Shown here: positions 48,227 to 59,148 of the stretch, piece by piece
Position numbering within the stretch: position 1 is the first letter of the stretch
Layout: the number at the start of each line of letters is the position of its first letter
From: Archegozetes longisetosus
Taxonomy: Eukaryota; Arthropoda; Arachnida; Sarcoptiformes; Trhypochthoniidae
Assembly: GCA_018873245.2 (NCBI GenBank)
Contig: JAEMBT020000002.1
Span: 4,544,001 to 4,608,000 of the forward strand
DNA length: 64,000 nucleotides
Direction of reading: 5' to 3'
The notes under the pieces: model-generated
What the model saw: only the letters and a program-made list of their open reading frames with translations
The model's database searches: none
What the model was told of the DNA's origin: nothing
Made by a program: the position numbers and the translations under genes

Positions 48227-48721
48227 TTAGACGATAAAATTTATATAACAATAATAATAATTAAGTATAAAAAAGAAGATTACAAATAGAAAATAATTGT
48301 ATTTATTAATAGAATCACTTATGGAGCAAACTTTAGATGCATAATAATAGCCATCGCAATGACGATTGATAACAGCAATGACGTCGCTATCAATTGGCAG
48401 CTTCTCGAAAGCTCTGGCTTCGACAATACCGCAAGATTTGACAGAACGAGCCCCTCGCGAGACACAATACTTGGCACTCCAGGCCCCACAACAAGTGGCC
48501 CTTTTGACCAACTCTGAATGAATATCATAGTTGGCAAGCTTCATGGCTGACTCAACTCTCTTGCGGTACTCAATACTACACTTTGTTAAGTAGGGCTGCA
48601 TTTGTTGCTCACAATTTGGATTTTTACTTAGATCTACTTCTCCCAGATTTATCTGCGGCACATAAAAACATTTAGATATTTCAAGTAAATACAAAATTAT
48701 GTATAGCCTAAAAACTTTCAT
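48227..48721 (-). CDS. Secreted or GPI-anchored Cys-rich protein, unknown function
   Basis: 164 residues, single exon. A signal peptide (MKVFRLYIILYLLEISKCF) is followed by a compact domain with eight Cys, including ATCCGAW, YCVSRG, SCG, RHCDGYYYASKVC and the early NCEQQMQPYLTKC. A hydrophobic tail (YFLFVIFFFILNYYY) follows a short polar spacer, the form of a GPI-anchor signal or a single membrane anchor. The Cys pattern recalls small secreted proteins I associate with arachnids, but I cannot name the family. It is transcribed toward the atlastin-like gene, whose poly(A) signal lies about 170 bp away. Confidence 0.8.
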   Translation of the reverse strand: MKVFRLYIILYLLEISKCFYVPQINLGEVDLSKNPNCEQQMQPYLTKCSIEYRKRVESAMKLANYDIHSELVKRATCCGAWSAKYCVSRGARSVKSCGIVEARAFEKLPIDSDVIAVINRHCDGYYYASKVCSISDSINKYNYFLFVIFFFILNYYYCYINFIV

Positions 48722-49617
48722 TAATAGTTTCGGCTAATTTCGGTTAATTCCTTAAACTTCTTAACTAAAGAAGAATATGACTATTGATGAAAAACTTTTT
48801 ACGTGACTTAATAAAAATCTGTTAACATAACTGCAATACAAGGTCGCAAATGCACTGAAAGCTCAACGTTTTGTTGGTATCAAATTTCATTTGATAAATT
48901 CCTAGCTATCACTCAGTAGTATTTTAACCAAAATAGATAAATACATTATATTTACGAACAGTTCTTGAGATAAATTGAAATTTCTCATAGGACTAAAATA
49001 GGAAATGTCTCATTCATTCCTCACTTCCTGTGCTATCTTTTCATGTGATAGACATAATAAAAGCCTATTTGACTTTCAAAACTTTTACACCAATCAACTT
49101 GATTCAAGAACCAATTCATTATTCAATTATCGTGAATGTTATGAGCTGACAAAAATCCAAACTATACTAATCTGAAGCTCAAAAATAAGACATCACTTAA
49201 TTAGACACTTCTGTAATCAAATGATTTATTGGAGTTTAGAAAAACTTCAGGAATAGTTTTTCAAAAGTTTGTTTTCAATTATCAAGTTTTCTTACTAAGA
49301 GCTACATCAAAGTCTGACGAGCACCTTATGCAAGTTTAAATGAACTTTTTAAGCTTTTATCAATAATTAATATTTATTTAAATGAACTTATCAGTCAAGT
49401 AGTTATCAAACTTTTGATTGTTTAACAAGTTTAAGGCTTGGCATCAGAAACCTGTACAAAACAAAGTGAGTGCAATATTATATTATTGATAAATATAATC
49501 AAAATAAAGTTCGTTTACTCGTTAAGTCAATATTAATGCATAGTATTCTATATAAAAACTGTTGTTTATTAATTTAGTTGTTTTGATTGGAGTAATACCA
49601 CATTCAAATCAAGACTT
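48722..49617. other. Spacer; upstream region of U2 snRNA
   Basis: No coding frame is seen. The last 80 bp should contain the snRNA proximal element of U2, but I cannot identify it by eye. Confidence 0.4.
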
Positions 49618-49806
49618 ATCGCTTCTCGGCCTTTTGGCTAAGATCAAAGTGTAGTATCTGTTCTTATCAGCTTAATATCTGGTACAGCCTTCATTGGAGG
49701 CCAAGATGTTAAACTAATTTTTCATAGGCAGCAAAGCGTAGGAGCTATGCTTCAGCTTTGCTACAGGTTGGCCTGGTGTTGCACCAAATCCAGGATTAGC
49801 CCACCC
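49618..49806 (+). ncRNA. U2: U2 spliceosomal snRNA
   Basis: The 5' end ATCGCTTCTCGGCCTTTTGG matches animal U2 exactly, followed by GTGTAGTATCTGTTCTTATC, which contains the branch-point recognition sequence GTAGTA. Stem-loop IIa/b follows (CTTCATTGGAGGCC). The Sm site is AATTTTTC, one base off the usual AUUUUUG. The terminal stem-loops (GCGTAGGAGCTATGC; GGCCTGGTGTTGCACCAAATCC) close the molecule at about 189 nt. It is intact and likely functional, and is the only small RNA gene I found. Confidence 0.95.
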
Positions 49807-50397
49807 ATTTTTAATCAAAAAATAAGTGCACAACTAAGAACTCAAAATAATTATTTCACACAAGAGGCGATTTTTTCAATTTTCTGAATCTCGAATTTTC
49901 TCAAGTCATGTAAATTTTTAAGGATATAAAAGTTACTCTTCTATTATAGATTTATTACTTATTCTTTACAAGTTAAATTTAAATCAACTGTTACTCACAG
50001 TTTTTTAAATAATTGCTCAGAATTAGCTCATTCTTATTTGATAAGTTAAACTAGATCTAAGTTGATCTTAAAAGTAAAAAATGTTGTCAACTTGAAATCA
50101 TTTTATTATTGATTAGCTACAAATTCATTTACAAAAATGATAACGAAATACAACAAACTAATATTGAGTCAAGTTTAGCAAAACTAAAAATAGAAAATAG
50201 GTACTTATCAAAACATTTAGTTTACAAAATATTTGCACTTTTAACATGAATTAACTGACTTTTTAAATTAGAGTGCCTTCAGTTAGTATTGTTGAGAATA
50301 ACATCCATTATGACTCTATAAGTTTTGTATTAAATATGCGCGTCATTCGCAACAATACTGTCTGTTCTGAACACTTAAGCCACGTTATAACAAAAAC
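49807..50397. other. No gene seen
   Basis: AT-rich spacer between U2 and the VKOR gene. It contains the 3' flank of both. Confidence 0.45.
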
Positions 50398-50960
50398 TTA
50401 ATCTTTTTTATACCGCTTAAAACTAGTTATGATTCTATATCTATTGATCCCAACTAAAAGCATAACAAAGTTAACGACATATATGGAGGCACAAACTACG
50501 CATAAGTTACGCAAAACAAACACCAATATATATGCCAAATAAACGGAACCAATATTAGAAATAATAGCGTTGAAAATATAAATCTTAGTTAAGAGTAAGT
50601 TGCTGTGTGAGAAGTTAGCAATTGCTAGTTGTATTAGATAGAATATCGAACCAAACACTGGGTTAGGTAAATCAAACGGTGGTCCTAATATGCCAAAACC
50701 CTTGCCGTATCTGTAACACAAATACTATTAGTAACATCAACATTAATCATATAAATAATTCATTTATACTTTGAGTCGAACACTTGGGTGCAGCTGATGT
50801 GAGGGTTTAAGTCGCAAAGGGCTCGATATTGTTTGTTGTTTTGATATTTGATTTCCACATATAATGTGTATATAGATAACAACAAACCAACTGCTGATAT
50901 CAATGACAGATATGTTGTATTTAATGACAATCTCGATATCAATTGTTTCGTTGATGACAT
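50398..50960 (-). CDS. VKORC1L1: Vitamin K epoxide reductase complex subunit 1-like (VKOR)
   Basis: The exons are 50960-50770 and 50710-50398, with a 59-bp intron (gtataa donor; ttacag acceptor); the product is 167 residues. Membrane enzyme of the ER that reduces vitamin K quinone/epoxide using cysteine pairs. Visible features: TM1 (LSLISAVGLLLSIYTLYVE), a lumenal loop with the shuttle Cys pair (ALCDLNPHISCTQVFDS), the conserved YGKGFGILGPPFDLPNPVFG, and the active site CVVC in the last helix. Four membrane segments are present and the C-terminus is basic (KRYKKD), as in ER proteins. The exon join restores SKYGKGFG. The symbol is a family-level choice; it may equally be the single arthropod VKOR orthologue. 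Confidence 0.92.
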
Positions 50961-51316
50961 GGTTCTTTTAGTTTACTTCATTTAAACTAATTCTAAATTG
51001 GCTTTTCCAAACAAAATCACCAAAATACATCAATTGATTAGTACGAAACGAGTTAAACTAACTTCGTGTTAATGCAAATAGTTACTCTCAAAGTTAAAAA
51101 TACAGTACATTCCAAGTAAAAACAGTTTAACTCGCAAATAGAGATCAAGTGTTTTAAGCTAAGCCATAACAACATGGTTGAAACGTAGTTATGGAGACCC
51201 AAATGACGTAAATAAAGAGCACATGTTTTGTTGTTTGGATTTTAAATTCAGTTTATTTGAAATCCTGAGAAACAAAGACCAGTTGTTTGGATAAAATTAA
51301 TTCATATTTTACTGAA

Positions 51317-52994
51317 ATGTTACCAAAACCTAAATTTGCTGCAAATTTGATGCCAACGCAAGTGAGTAATGGCTTACAGTCATCACAAAGCTGGTTTGAA
51401 TGTTCAAAATTTGAACCAACAAATAAGCCATCACTTAACGAGTCAATTAATATTAATAACAATGGGAATAACTTGAATTGTCAATCACTTCCGTGGTATC
51501 AAAACAATCAATTTTGTAATTATAACGTTAACAATAATTATAGTAACGGCCATAACTATAGCAATGGTTTCAATGGTTACAAAGTTAATGCCAATAATCA
51601 CAGAAATGATGGACAAAATTGGCAAAAATTTAATAAAACATTTAATAATAATAACAATCATAATAATAATTACGCGAATAAAAAGAATGCCTTTAATTGT
51701 GATTCGTGTTGTCGTTCGTTTCCAAACGAACACATCTATAAAACGCATTTAAGTGAACACATTACGGTTTGTTTCACTATTTATTCACAATCATTTTAGT
51801 TAACATATTGTTATGTTTCAAAATAACTTTATCTCATATTTATTATGACTATTCCTTCAATTTAATAAGCATTTCATACATTTCTTAAATTAATCTTATT
51901 TTATATATTGATTGAAGTTTTAAACTTATTGATTTATTAAACCCATTTGATTTGATGATTTAAATTGATTTCTAATAAAGTGTGATTTAGACGGATGTAA
52001 GTTTTCTGCACACCCAAAAGTCATCGCAACTCACCAGCGAATGCAACACTTCTCCTTTCGAGATAAAACCGTTGTCAAGAAGTTTATGTCTTTAGACACT
52101 CCCGAAGATATAACGAAGTGGAGAGAAGAACGTAAAGCAAACTTTCCTACAAAATCCAATATCGCCAAGAAGAAAGCAGAACTAAGTGAACAACCAACGA
52201 GTAGCTTCAATGAAAAAAATAGTAACAAATTTAATAGAAGACAAGGTTTTGACCAAAATAAATTTAATCGTTTCGATAAAAGAAACAGAAATAAAAGAAA
52301 ACAGTTTAATAGAGATCATATAAACAGTGAAACAACGAAAATCCCTCAAGCAAGTATTGAATCTTCGGTTCCTTCAAGTTTTGATTCAACTAATAATGAC
52401 GTGAAGAGACCTAAACTCGATTCTAAACTAAATGATAATGCGATGGAAGAAGGAGAAATTGTTGACTCTGATGGAGAATTTAATGGCAAGCAAATTCAGA
52501 CAAACAATAATGACATAATCGCTGCAAACAATAAAATCGGAGCTTTGAATTTGTTGTCAGCTTATGATAGCAATGACGAAAGTGAGACAGATATGAACGA
52601 AGTGACAACCAATTCACTTGAGAATAAAGACCTTTCTGTATCCGAACCAAATGAAAAGTCAGATTCGGTATTAGAAAATGAAACAAATGCTGATGCTGTT
52701 AATAAGAGTCCACCTGTTATATCACCTGAAATAAAAAAATCTTATAATCAAAAAAGAGACCCAAAAAAACGATCAACTCAGAGAAGACAGACATTTAATC
52801 CTCGAAACAGGAAACTAACACTTTTTGAAAAAGTAAGGCAATTTTTCAATAGTCTTATATTTTTATCTTAATCTTTATCATTTTTTTCAAATCCGATTTA
52901 GTTATTGAAGAATGACATCCAAAGTAAAGAAGAACAGATCATGGATTGCATTAAACTGATTGTTGACAATAATTTTATGCAAAATCGAGTTTAA
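51317..52994 (+). CDS. NUFIP1: NUFIP1-like zinc-finger protein (box C/D snoRNP assembly)
   Basis: The exons are 51317-about 51770, 51991-52832 and 52902-52994. NUFIP1 bridges snoRNP core proteins and the R2TP chaperone in the nucleus. The N-terminus is Asn-rich, followed by a C2H2 finger (CDSCCRSF...HLSEH). The hallmark NUFIP block lies in exon 2: GCKFSAHPKVIATHQRMQH, then DTPEDITKWREERKANFPT and IAKKKAEL. An acidic/basic linker leads to LTLFEK, spliced (gtaagg, phase 0) to LLKNDIQSKEEQIMDCIKLI, the C-terminal helix typical of the family. The first splice is uncertain: exon 2 needs one extra base, which the donor T|GTTTCA at 51770 provides but the donor G|GTTTGT at 51766 does not. The initiating ATG is the first in the frame. 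Confidence 0.87.
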
Positions 52995-53280
52995 ATTCTT
53001 ATATATTCGAATTAAATTTTGGAATTCATTGTAAATTTATTTAGTCAATAGTTTAACTAAGAAATTAATTTTGAATATATAATCACTAAAATTCATTTGA
53101 TTTGTTAATAAAAAGCAATTTATTAAAGTTGAAAAATAAAACTACGACTTTTGAAAAAAATTGAAATTTATTTCACATAAAAACTATTCTATTTATAAAT
53201 GAAGCTTTTGATAAACTTTGGTTTAACAGTTAATAAGGAGCATGTTTGGTATTGGTATTAAATTAAAAGAGAATTCATTT
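52995..53280. other. Convergent 3' flanks of NUFIP1 and MSH4
   Basis: 286 bp separate two stop codons on opposite strands. The transcripts probably overlap or share termination signals. AATAAA-type signals are present on both strands. Confidence 0.5.
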
Positions 53281-56200
53281 TTAAAACAATTCATATCCGT
53301 CTTCCTCGTCATTTGTTTGAATATCATCAAAATATTTATCTTTTAATTCTTTCAGAGTTTGTTTGTCAGGTAAACGTCCATTTCTTAATAAACTGAATAC
53401 CATTGACGCCAACTTATACTTTGCTCTATTTATTTGAGTCGTTTGACCACAAATTATTAACTATAATATCGAAAATGACCATAAAACAGGGTTTCGCTTT
53501 TAGTTATGATAAAAAGTTTGATTCATAGCTGAAAAGTTATCTTAAACTAACTTTGTTTTGGGTCGAATGCAATAGTTGTGCGAAATATTTGGCCTCTTCG
53601 ATGATACTAGGATCCAATGAAGACAATTCTGCTAACTGTAAGCCATAGCATAATTCTTGTGTAACTCCAGGCTCAAGAATATGAGTATAATTCAAAACAG
53701 TATCAGATCCATCATTGATATGATCGACTCGAAAGTTGAAACTATGAAATAAAGCTCAAACTCAAGCATAAGTTCATAATATTCCTGAAAAACTTAATTG
53801 AATTTTCAAGAGACACATACTTGGAAACATTGTAGTAATAGTTTTCAAGTTTTGTCAGCTCCAGAAAGTGAGTCACGAAGAAAGTAAATGCTTTGCTTTG
53901 AATTAATTGTTCACAAATAGCAAAACAAAGACCAACGCCTTCTTCGACACTTGTCCCGCGACCCAATTCATCGATTATTACGAGAGAGTTATCAGTAACA
54001 TTTCTCAAAATATAACTGATTTCTTTCATTTCGATCATAAAAGTGGAACAATTGGTCTCAATGTCATCATTACTGCCAATGCGAGAGAATAGTTTATCGC
54101 AAATGCGAAACGACGCGAATTCTGCCGGAACGTAGGAACCGATCTGTGCCATCACTTGAAGAACCGCTACTTGCTTCAGGAGAGTTGACTTTCCGCACAT
54201 GTTCGGTCCTGTTATTATCATGAAATTGCTGTCTTCGGTCATGAACTAAAATAGAAAATTAATAGAATTTGATTTTATAAGAAATGTTTTATTGCTATTC
54301 GATAAATACTGTGCTGTTAGCGATTGGTTTATCGCTCAATATTTTCTCAAGAATCGGATGTCGTCCTTGTTTGATAGCCAAAGAGCTACTAAAGTCTGGC
54401 CGAACATAATTAGAAACAGTGCATTGATATGCAAATGAAAAGACTAAGTCTATTTTCGATATCACTTCAGATAAGTTATACAGACATCCGATGTGCAAAC
54501 GAATGTTTTGCAACAACTCAGTTATAATTCTAAATAAAAATTAAATTAATTACTTAATACTTTATTAAATAGGTTAAAAAATCTTTAAACATATGTTTAG
54601 AAAGATTTCCGAAAAAATGGTCAAAAAGTTAGTGAATCTACCGCTATTCTTGGTAATAATAGCGATAGTTAAGATTTGAAAATAGCATTTTTAATGATAT
54701 ACAAACTTACGAATTGCTTAGTAAGTATATCTCTTCAGTGGACATATTAATTCTATTATTTCTAGCAATAATCTCTTCAGTAGTAAAATTGATGGCATTT
54801 TTACTGGTAGTAACTCTAATGAACTCTTGAGGCAAAGTAAAAGACAATTTTTTAGCGTTAGGGACATTGATCTGGGCGTGATATCCTCTAGTGGAAGAAT
54901 AGCATACTCTTATGGGCAAAGAATACTTGTCCGCGTAAGCACTAATAAGATTACTGATGTCGTCGATTGACTCAGAATATGCCTCACGCGCCACATCTAA
55001 CAGACCATTAAATCCTTGTTTAATAGCGTGACATTTCTCTAGTTTCATATTAATTGCTCCTTTTGTGTATTTACAAGAGTCCAAAATAATTGCATTGATT
55101 TCATCCATTATTAACATGAACCGATTATCACTCAGTAATTCAATGAATTCATCAAATATTGGATTCTGGATTTGAATCAAAGTGTTAATTAATGGTTCAA
55201 TTAGGGTAATCACGTGTTTTAAGTGAATAACGTTTTCAATTTTACGCTCAGCGCACTTCACATTTTCTTCTTTCGGTATTTGAACCAAGTTTGACAGCAA
55301 TTGCTCGATATCTACAGAACTAAACTGAACTAAAATCGCTTCGAGACTTTGGAAAGTGTTCGAAGAACTAATGATCTCTTCAATCATATCGAGGCGAGTT
55401 TGAATAAGGTGCAAGTCTGTTGGTGGTTGTAATATATTAGACCTCAAGAGTCGAAAACCTGAGCGAGTCTTAGTTCGGTTAATGATTCCAAAGAGTGAGT
55501 GATTGCTTTTAGGATCATTCAAATTGACGATCAATTCGAGAAGCTTAGAAGTAGTGGGATCGATGATCATAGTATTGTCCGATCCCTCATAAATGACTTT
55601 TAGTGATTTTGGGGCGTAAATTGTGTGCTGTATTAATTCAATGTAATTTATTAGTGCGGAACAAGCAGACAGACAGTAATACTTGGCTTGAAGTTCAATA
55701 TCAATTGACGCGTATTCTTCGCAACACAGATCATGGATTATATCAAGTCCTTGGAGAGGAAAATCGTATGAGAAATAGAGAATTTGTTGGCATAAATAGA
55801 TACGAAACCTTTAGTCTCATTGAAATACTTTCTCTCGACTGCAGTTATGTTGACATTAGGCAAATGATTGCAAAGCATTTCATACAATCGATTATCATTT
55901 GACTGATCTTTCATTATAGTGTTGGGAACTATAATCTCAAGTGGCCTATAAATATCGCATTTAGTTCTTAAGCATTCATACAACGCGTTGTCATTGAACT
56001 GACTCAAAATGATGACTGGATTTCTCCAATCAATGGCTGCCAAACCAATCTCACCCTTAGCTTGACCTCTGCCTTCAACTACGCTCATGATTACGGTTCG
56101 CCGAAAATACGTCTCCGAAGAACTCGAAGTTTGAGCTGATGTTGAAGTCATGTTATTTAGTGATCTTCGAGTTGTGTTTGGTGTTCGAAATCTAAACCGA

Positions 56201-56301
56201 TTTACTGGTGTTGGCGACGACAAGGAAGTCGAAGGCATTATTGATGTTGAAGAATATCTTTGTGGTAATTGATATCTTGGAACCAATGATCTATTGGCCA
56301 T
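53281..56301 (-). CDS. MSH4: MSH4, meiotic MutS homologue
   Basis: There are six exons: 56301-55809, 55749-54711, 54529-54310, 54245-53821, 53741-53552 and 53460-53281, about 848 residues. MSH4 pairs with MSH5 and stabilises Holliday junction intermediates in meiotic crossing over. The N-terminus is Ser/Thr-rich. [18 protein letters not shown] opens the connector. [12 protein letters not shown] spans the 59-bp first intron. [16 protein letters not shown] starts the core, and [14 protein letters not shown] is the lever entry. The ATPase domain has Walker [11 protein letters not shown], the signature region [20 protein letters not shown], Walker [12 protein letters not shown] and FVTHF. The [15 protein letters not shown] segment and a Glu/Asp-rich tail finish it. 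Like other MSH4 proteins it lacks the MutS N-terminal mismatch-recognition domain. All intron phases agree. The start is taken at the first ATG; an upstream exon is possible. Confidence 0.93.
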
Positions 56302-57255
56302 ATTGCTGTTAGAATTCGATGAACAAGTAGTCAAACCTTTGATAAAACAATTACAATTATATTTTGTTTTGCAAGTTTTCTGTTTTTTTCTGTTTTATTT
56401 CTGTTTTTCATTTTTTATTTCGAAAATAGTTTAATTGAAACGAAGTAAATTGAATACCAATTCTAAACATTTTTATTATGTTGGTTGTTTTGATTATTAA
56501 TTAATTATTAATAAGTGTTTTAATTTAAACTGGTTTAGAATTTTTAGAATTTAATAGACTTATGCTTAGAATGACTTAAATGGTATTAACCTGTTGTGCA
56601 ATTCTAATATGACTTAATGCCATTAATGCGCATTAATATAGCAGTCGCAATTGCATTAAATGCAATCGGTCTCTAAAGATATGGGATCTTTAAATTTTTG
56701 CTCAACGTTTTTCCCGTAAGAATCTACTGAACAAAGAGTTTAAAAAGATTTTGCTAAAGGGAAAGGAAAAATAAGTTGTTTTTTAAAGTTTAGTCAAAGG
56801 GAAAGCACAGAATATATAGAATATACTGATGAATGTGTTTCACCTGAAAAAGCTTTTAGAGTAATGAAAGCTATTAAGAAAAGTGGTAGAGCTTTTCTCA
56901 AGGTTGGCTTTCTATTTTTGGACAAACTCTGTAAATATAACAATAAATTCTAATACCTTCTAGACCTTGAACAGTGGGTCACTTCTTATGAAAACATCAA
57001 TAACAATGAATCCCTGGACAGGACTGACCACCAAATATGCCCCAGCGGCTATTTTTATAGGAAGACAACTGCGGAAGCTAAGACTTATTGACGAGAATCG
57101 CTCCTCCTTTCTGTCATTACTATAAATTTCAATGTCATTACCAGAAAATCGTTTTAAACTTCACCTCTGTTTAAAGGGTTAAGTTTACGTTTTTGTCCAT
57201 TTTGTTATTTCAGGTCAAGTTTACTTTAGGTTCGCAGTGATTCCTCACTTCCAAT
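56302..57255. other. Divergent upstream region between MSH4 and the chitin-binding gene
   Basis: The two genes point away from each other, so both promoters should be here. No coding frame is seen. A GT...AG pair before 57256 could remove a 5' UTR intron but is not supported further. Confidence 0.45.
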
Positions 57256-59148
57256 ATGTTTTCTATACTTTTATTTTGCTTCGTTGGATCGGCTTTTGCC
57301 TTACCGCCAACGCAACAAATAGAACAAAGATCTTCTGATTTACTAGAAGAACAATGGGTAATAAAGCATTGAAAATATAAAAATAATTCATTCATTTTTG
57401 TTAAATATTATATTGACAAGAATTCTCTTTGCTTTTCTCCCGAAGACTCGACCCGAAACTCCTGAAGCTGGATACTTAGGTCTATCATCAGGTGCATCGC
57501 TTGTTGTACCGCGAATTAGCACTAAATTTTCATGCCTTGGACGAGGCTATGGCTATTATGCAGATGTTGATAATAACTGCCAAATCTATCACATCTGTCA
57601 GCCGAGCAAATCAGCCAAAGGAGAGCTAATCATCTACCAATACACACAATTTTGCCCAAATTTAACTCGATTCGATCAAAGACAACATTCATGTCTTCAG
57701 TTGACTGATTCGAATTTGTTGCTGTGCGAACAATCATCTCAATACTATCCTCTGACTGAATCGCGATTTAGGGAAGTCCCCGTCGTTGTAGAACAAAGAG
57801 AAGTAAATCCGCTTCAAACTGAACAGAGGCTCGAAGTAAGAAATAGAATATTCTTTTAAACTTTTAATTTTGCCATCAAATAAAATATATTTAAAAGTCA
57901 ATTCAAAACATTTTTTCTTACGATTAATAGCAAATCCCAGTAGAACAAAGACATGAAGCATTGGAAAGCGTGCTCACAACTCCTGTCAGGGGATCGGAAG
58001 TTTTGACACAGACCAGAATCGACACACCAATTGTTCCAACAAGAAGTGTGGGCCGAACTGAATCCGTTCAGATCGTACCACAAGTCCAACCAATTGTACC
58101 CTTAAGAAGAGTTCCGTTTGGGCCAACTGTTCAACGATCAGTTGCACCACAAGTTGATTTAGTCCGACCAGTTGTGCCGCAAGTTAATTCCGTACAGCAA
58201 GTTGTTCCACAAGTAGTAGAGCGTGTACCACAAGTGGTTCGATCACAACCAGTTGTGTCACAACCCAATTTAGCTGAGCCGATTGTACCCCTAAGAAGTA
58301 CTCCACTATCAAAAACTTCACCGCAATTACTTTCATCGCAATCTGGTTTAGTCCGACCGATTGTACAACGATCTGATCTCGTTGAACCAATTGTACAACA
58401 AAGAGAAGTAGAGCTCACTGAACCTGTTGTACCTGAAGTTGTATCTGGACCAAGATTGCGAATAGGGTTTCTTCCTGGAGTTTTGAGTGTTGCTGGAATA
58501 CCAGTAAATGTTTTGCAACAATTAGGTTTGATTCAACCAAATGCTGACACTCAACCGATTAGAGATGAAGGAGTCTCATCACAATCTACAGTATCTCAAT
58601 CAGTCGTAAGTTCAAGGAGGGCTCAAGTATTACAGCCAGAAGTGAGACAATTTGAAATTCCTTTGAGAAGCGTTCAATCAGAACAAATTGTCCCCCAATC
58701 AAACGTAGTTTTAAGCCTTGTCCCTCAACCAGTTGTAAATCAACCAATTGTTCCTTTAAGAAGTAGTCGACTTGTCGAAAATGCACAAGTCAAAGGCAAT
58801 CAGGCAGTTGTATCTCGACACAATATACCATTATCTCAAACAGTAGTCCCGTTACCACAAGTTGTCCCTCAAGTACATCGCACTCAATCCGTACTGACTC
58901 GTCATACACAACCTCTGGTTGACATTCAATTGCCGCGAGTTCAAGTCCGACCAGTTGTGCCTCAGAATCCTGTCTCTCAACCAGTCGTATCTTCATTCAC
59001 AAGTGATATAGGAGTAACCATTCCTCGCACAAATGTACTTCGAGATGGACTCAAATCAAGATCTGTAGACAGTCCTGTGGTTTCAAATTTGGTCAGAAAT
59101 GTGGAGCCCGTTGTGGTCCGTCCGGCACAAAACCTAAATTTCGAATAA
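57256..59148 (+). CDS. Secreted peritrophin-like protein: one CBM14 chitin-binding domain and a long Val/Pro/Gln-rich tail
   Basis: The exons are 57256-57357, 57446-57835 and 57931-59148, with all junctions in phase 0; the product is 569 residues. Exon 1 is a signal peptide (MFSILLFCFVGSAFA). Exon 2 carries a CBM14 (peritrophin-A) domain: six Cys (FSCLGRG, DNNCQIYHIC, FCPN, HSCLQL, LLC) with the aromatic FSC...YY...IYHIC pattern that binds chitin. Exon 3 is a 400-residue low-complexity tail of irregular repeats around VVPQV, QPVVSQ and VPLRS, Pro/Val/Gln/Ser-rich and Cys-free. It probably acts as an extended extracellular linker or matrix. Likely location is cuticle or gut lining. A poly(A) signal lies near 59337. 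Minus-strand frames in exon 3 are shadows of the repeats. Confidence 0.88.

Noticed and set aside
58131-58996. Several minus-strand frames of 66-95 aa
   Set aside because: They are shadows of the repetitive third exon of the chitin-binding protein gene.
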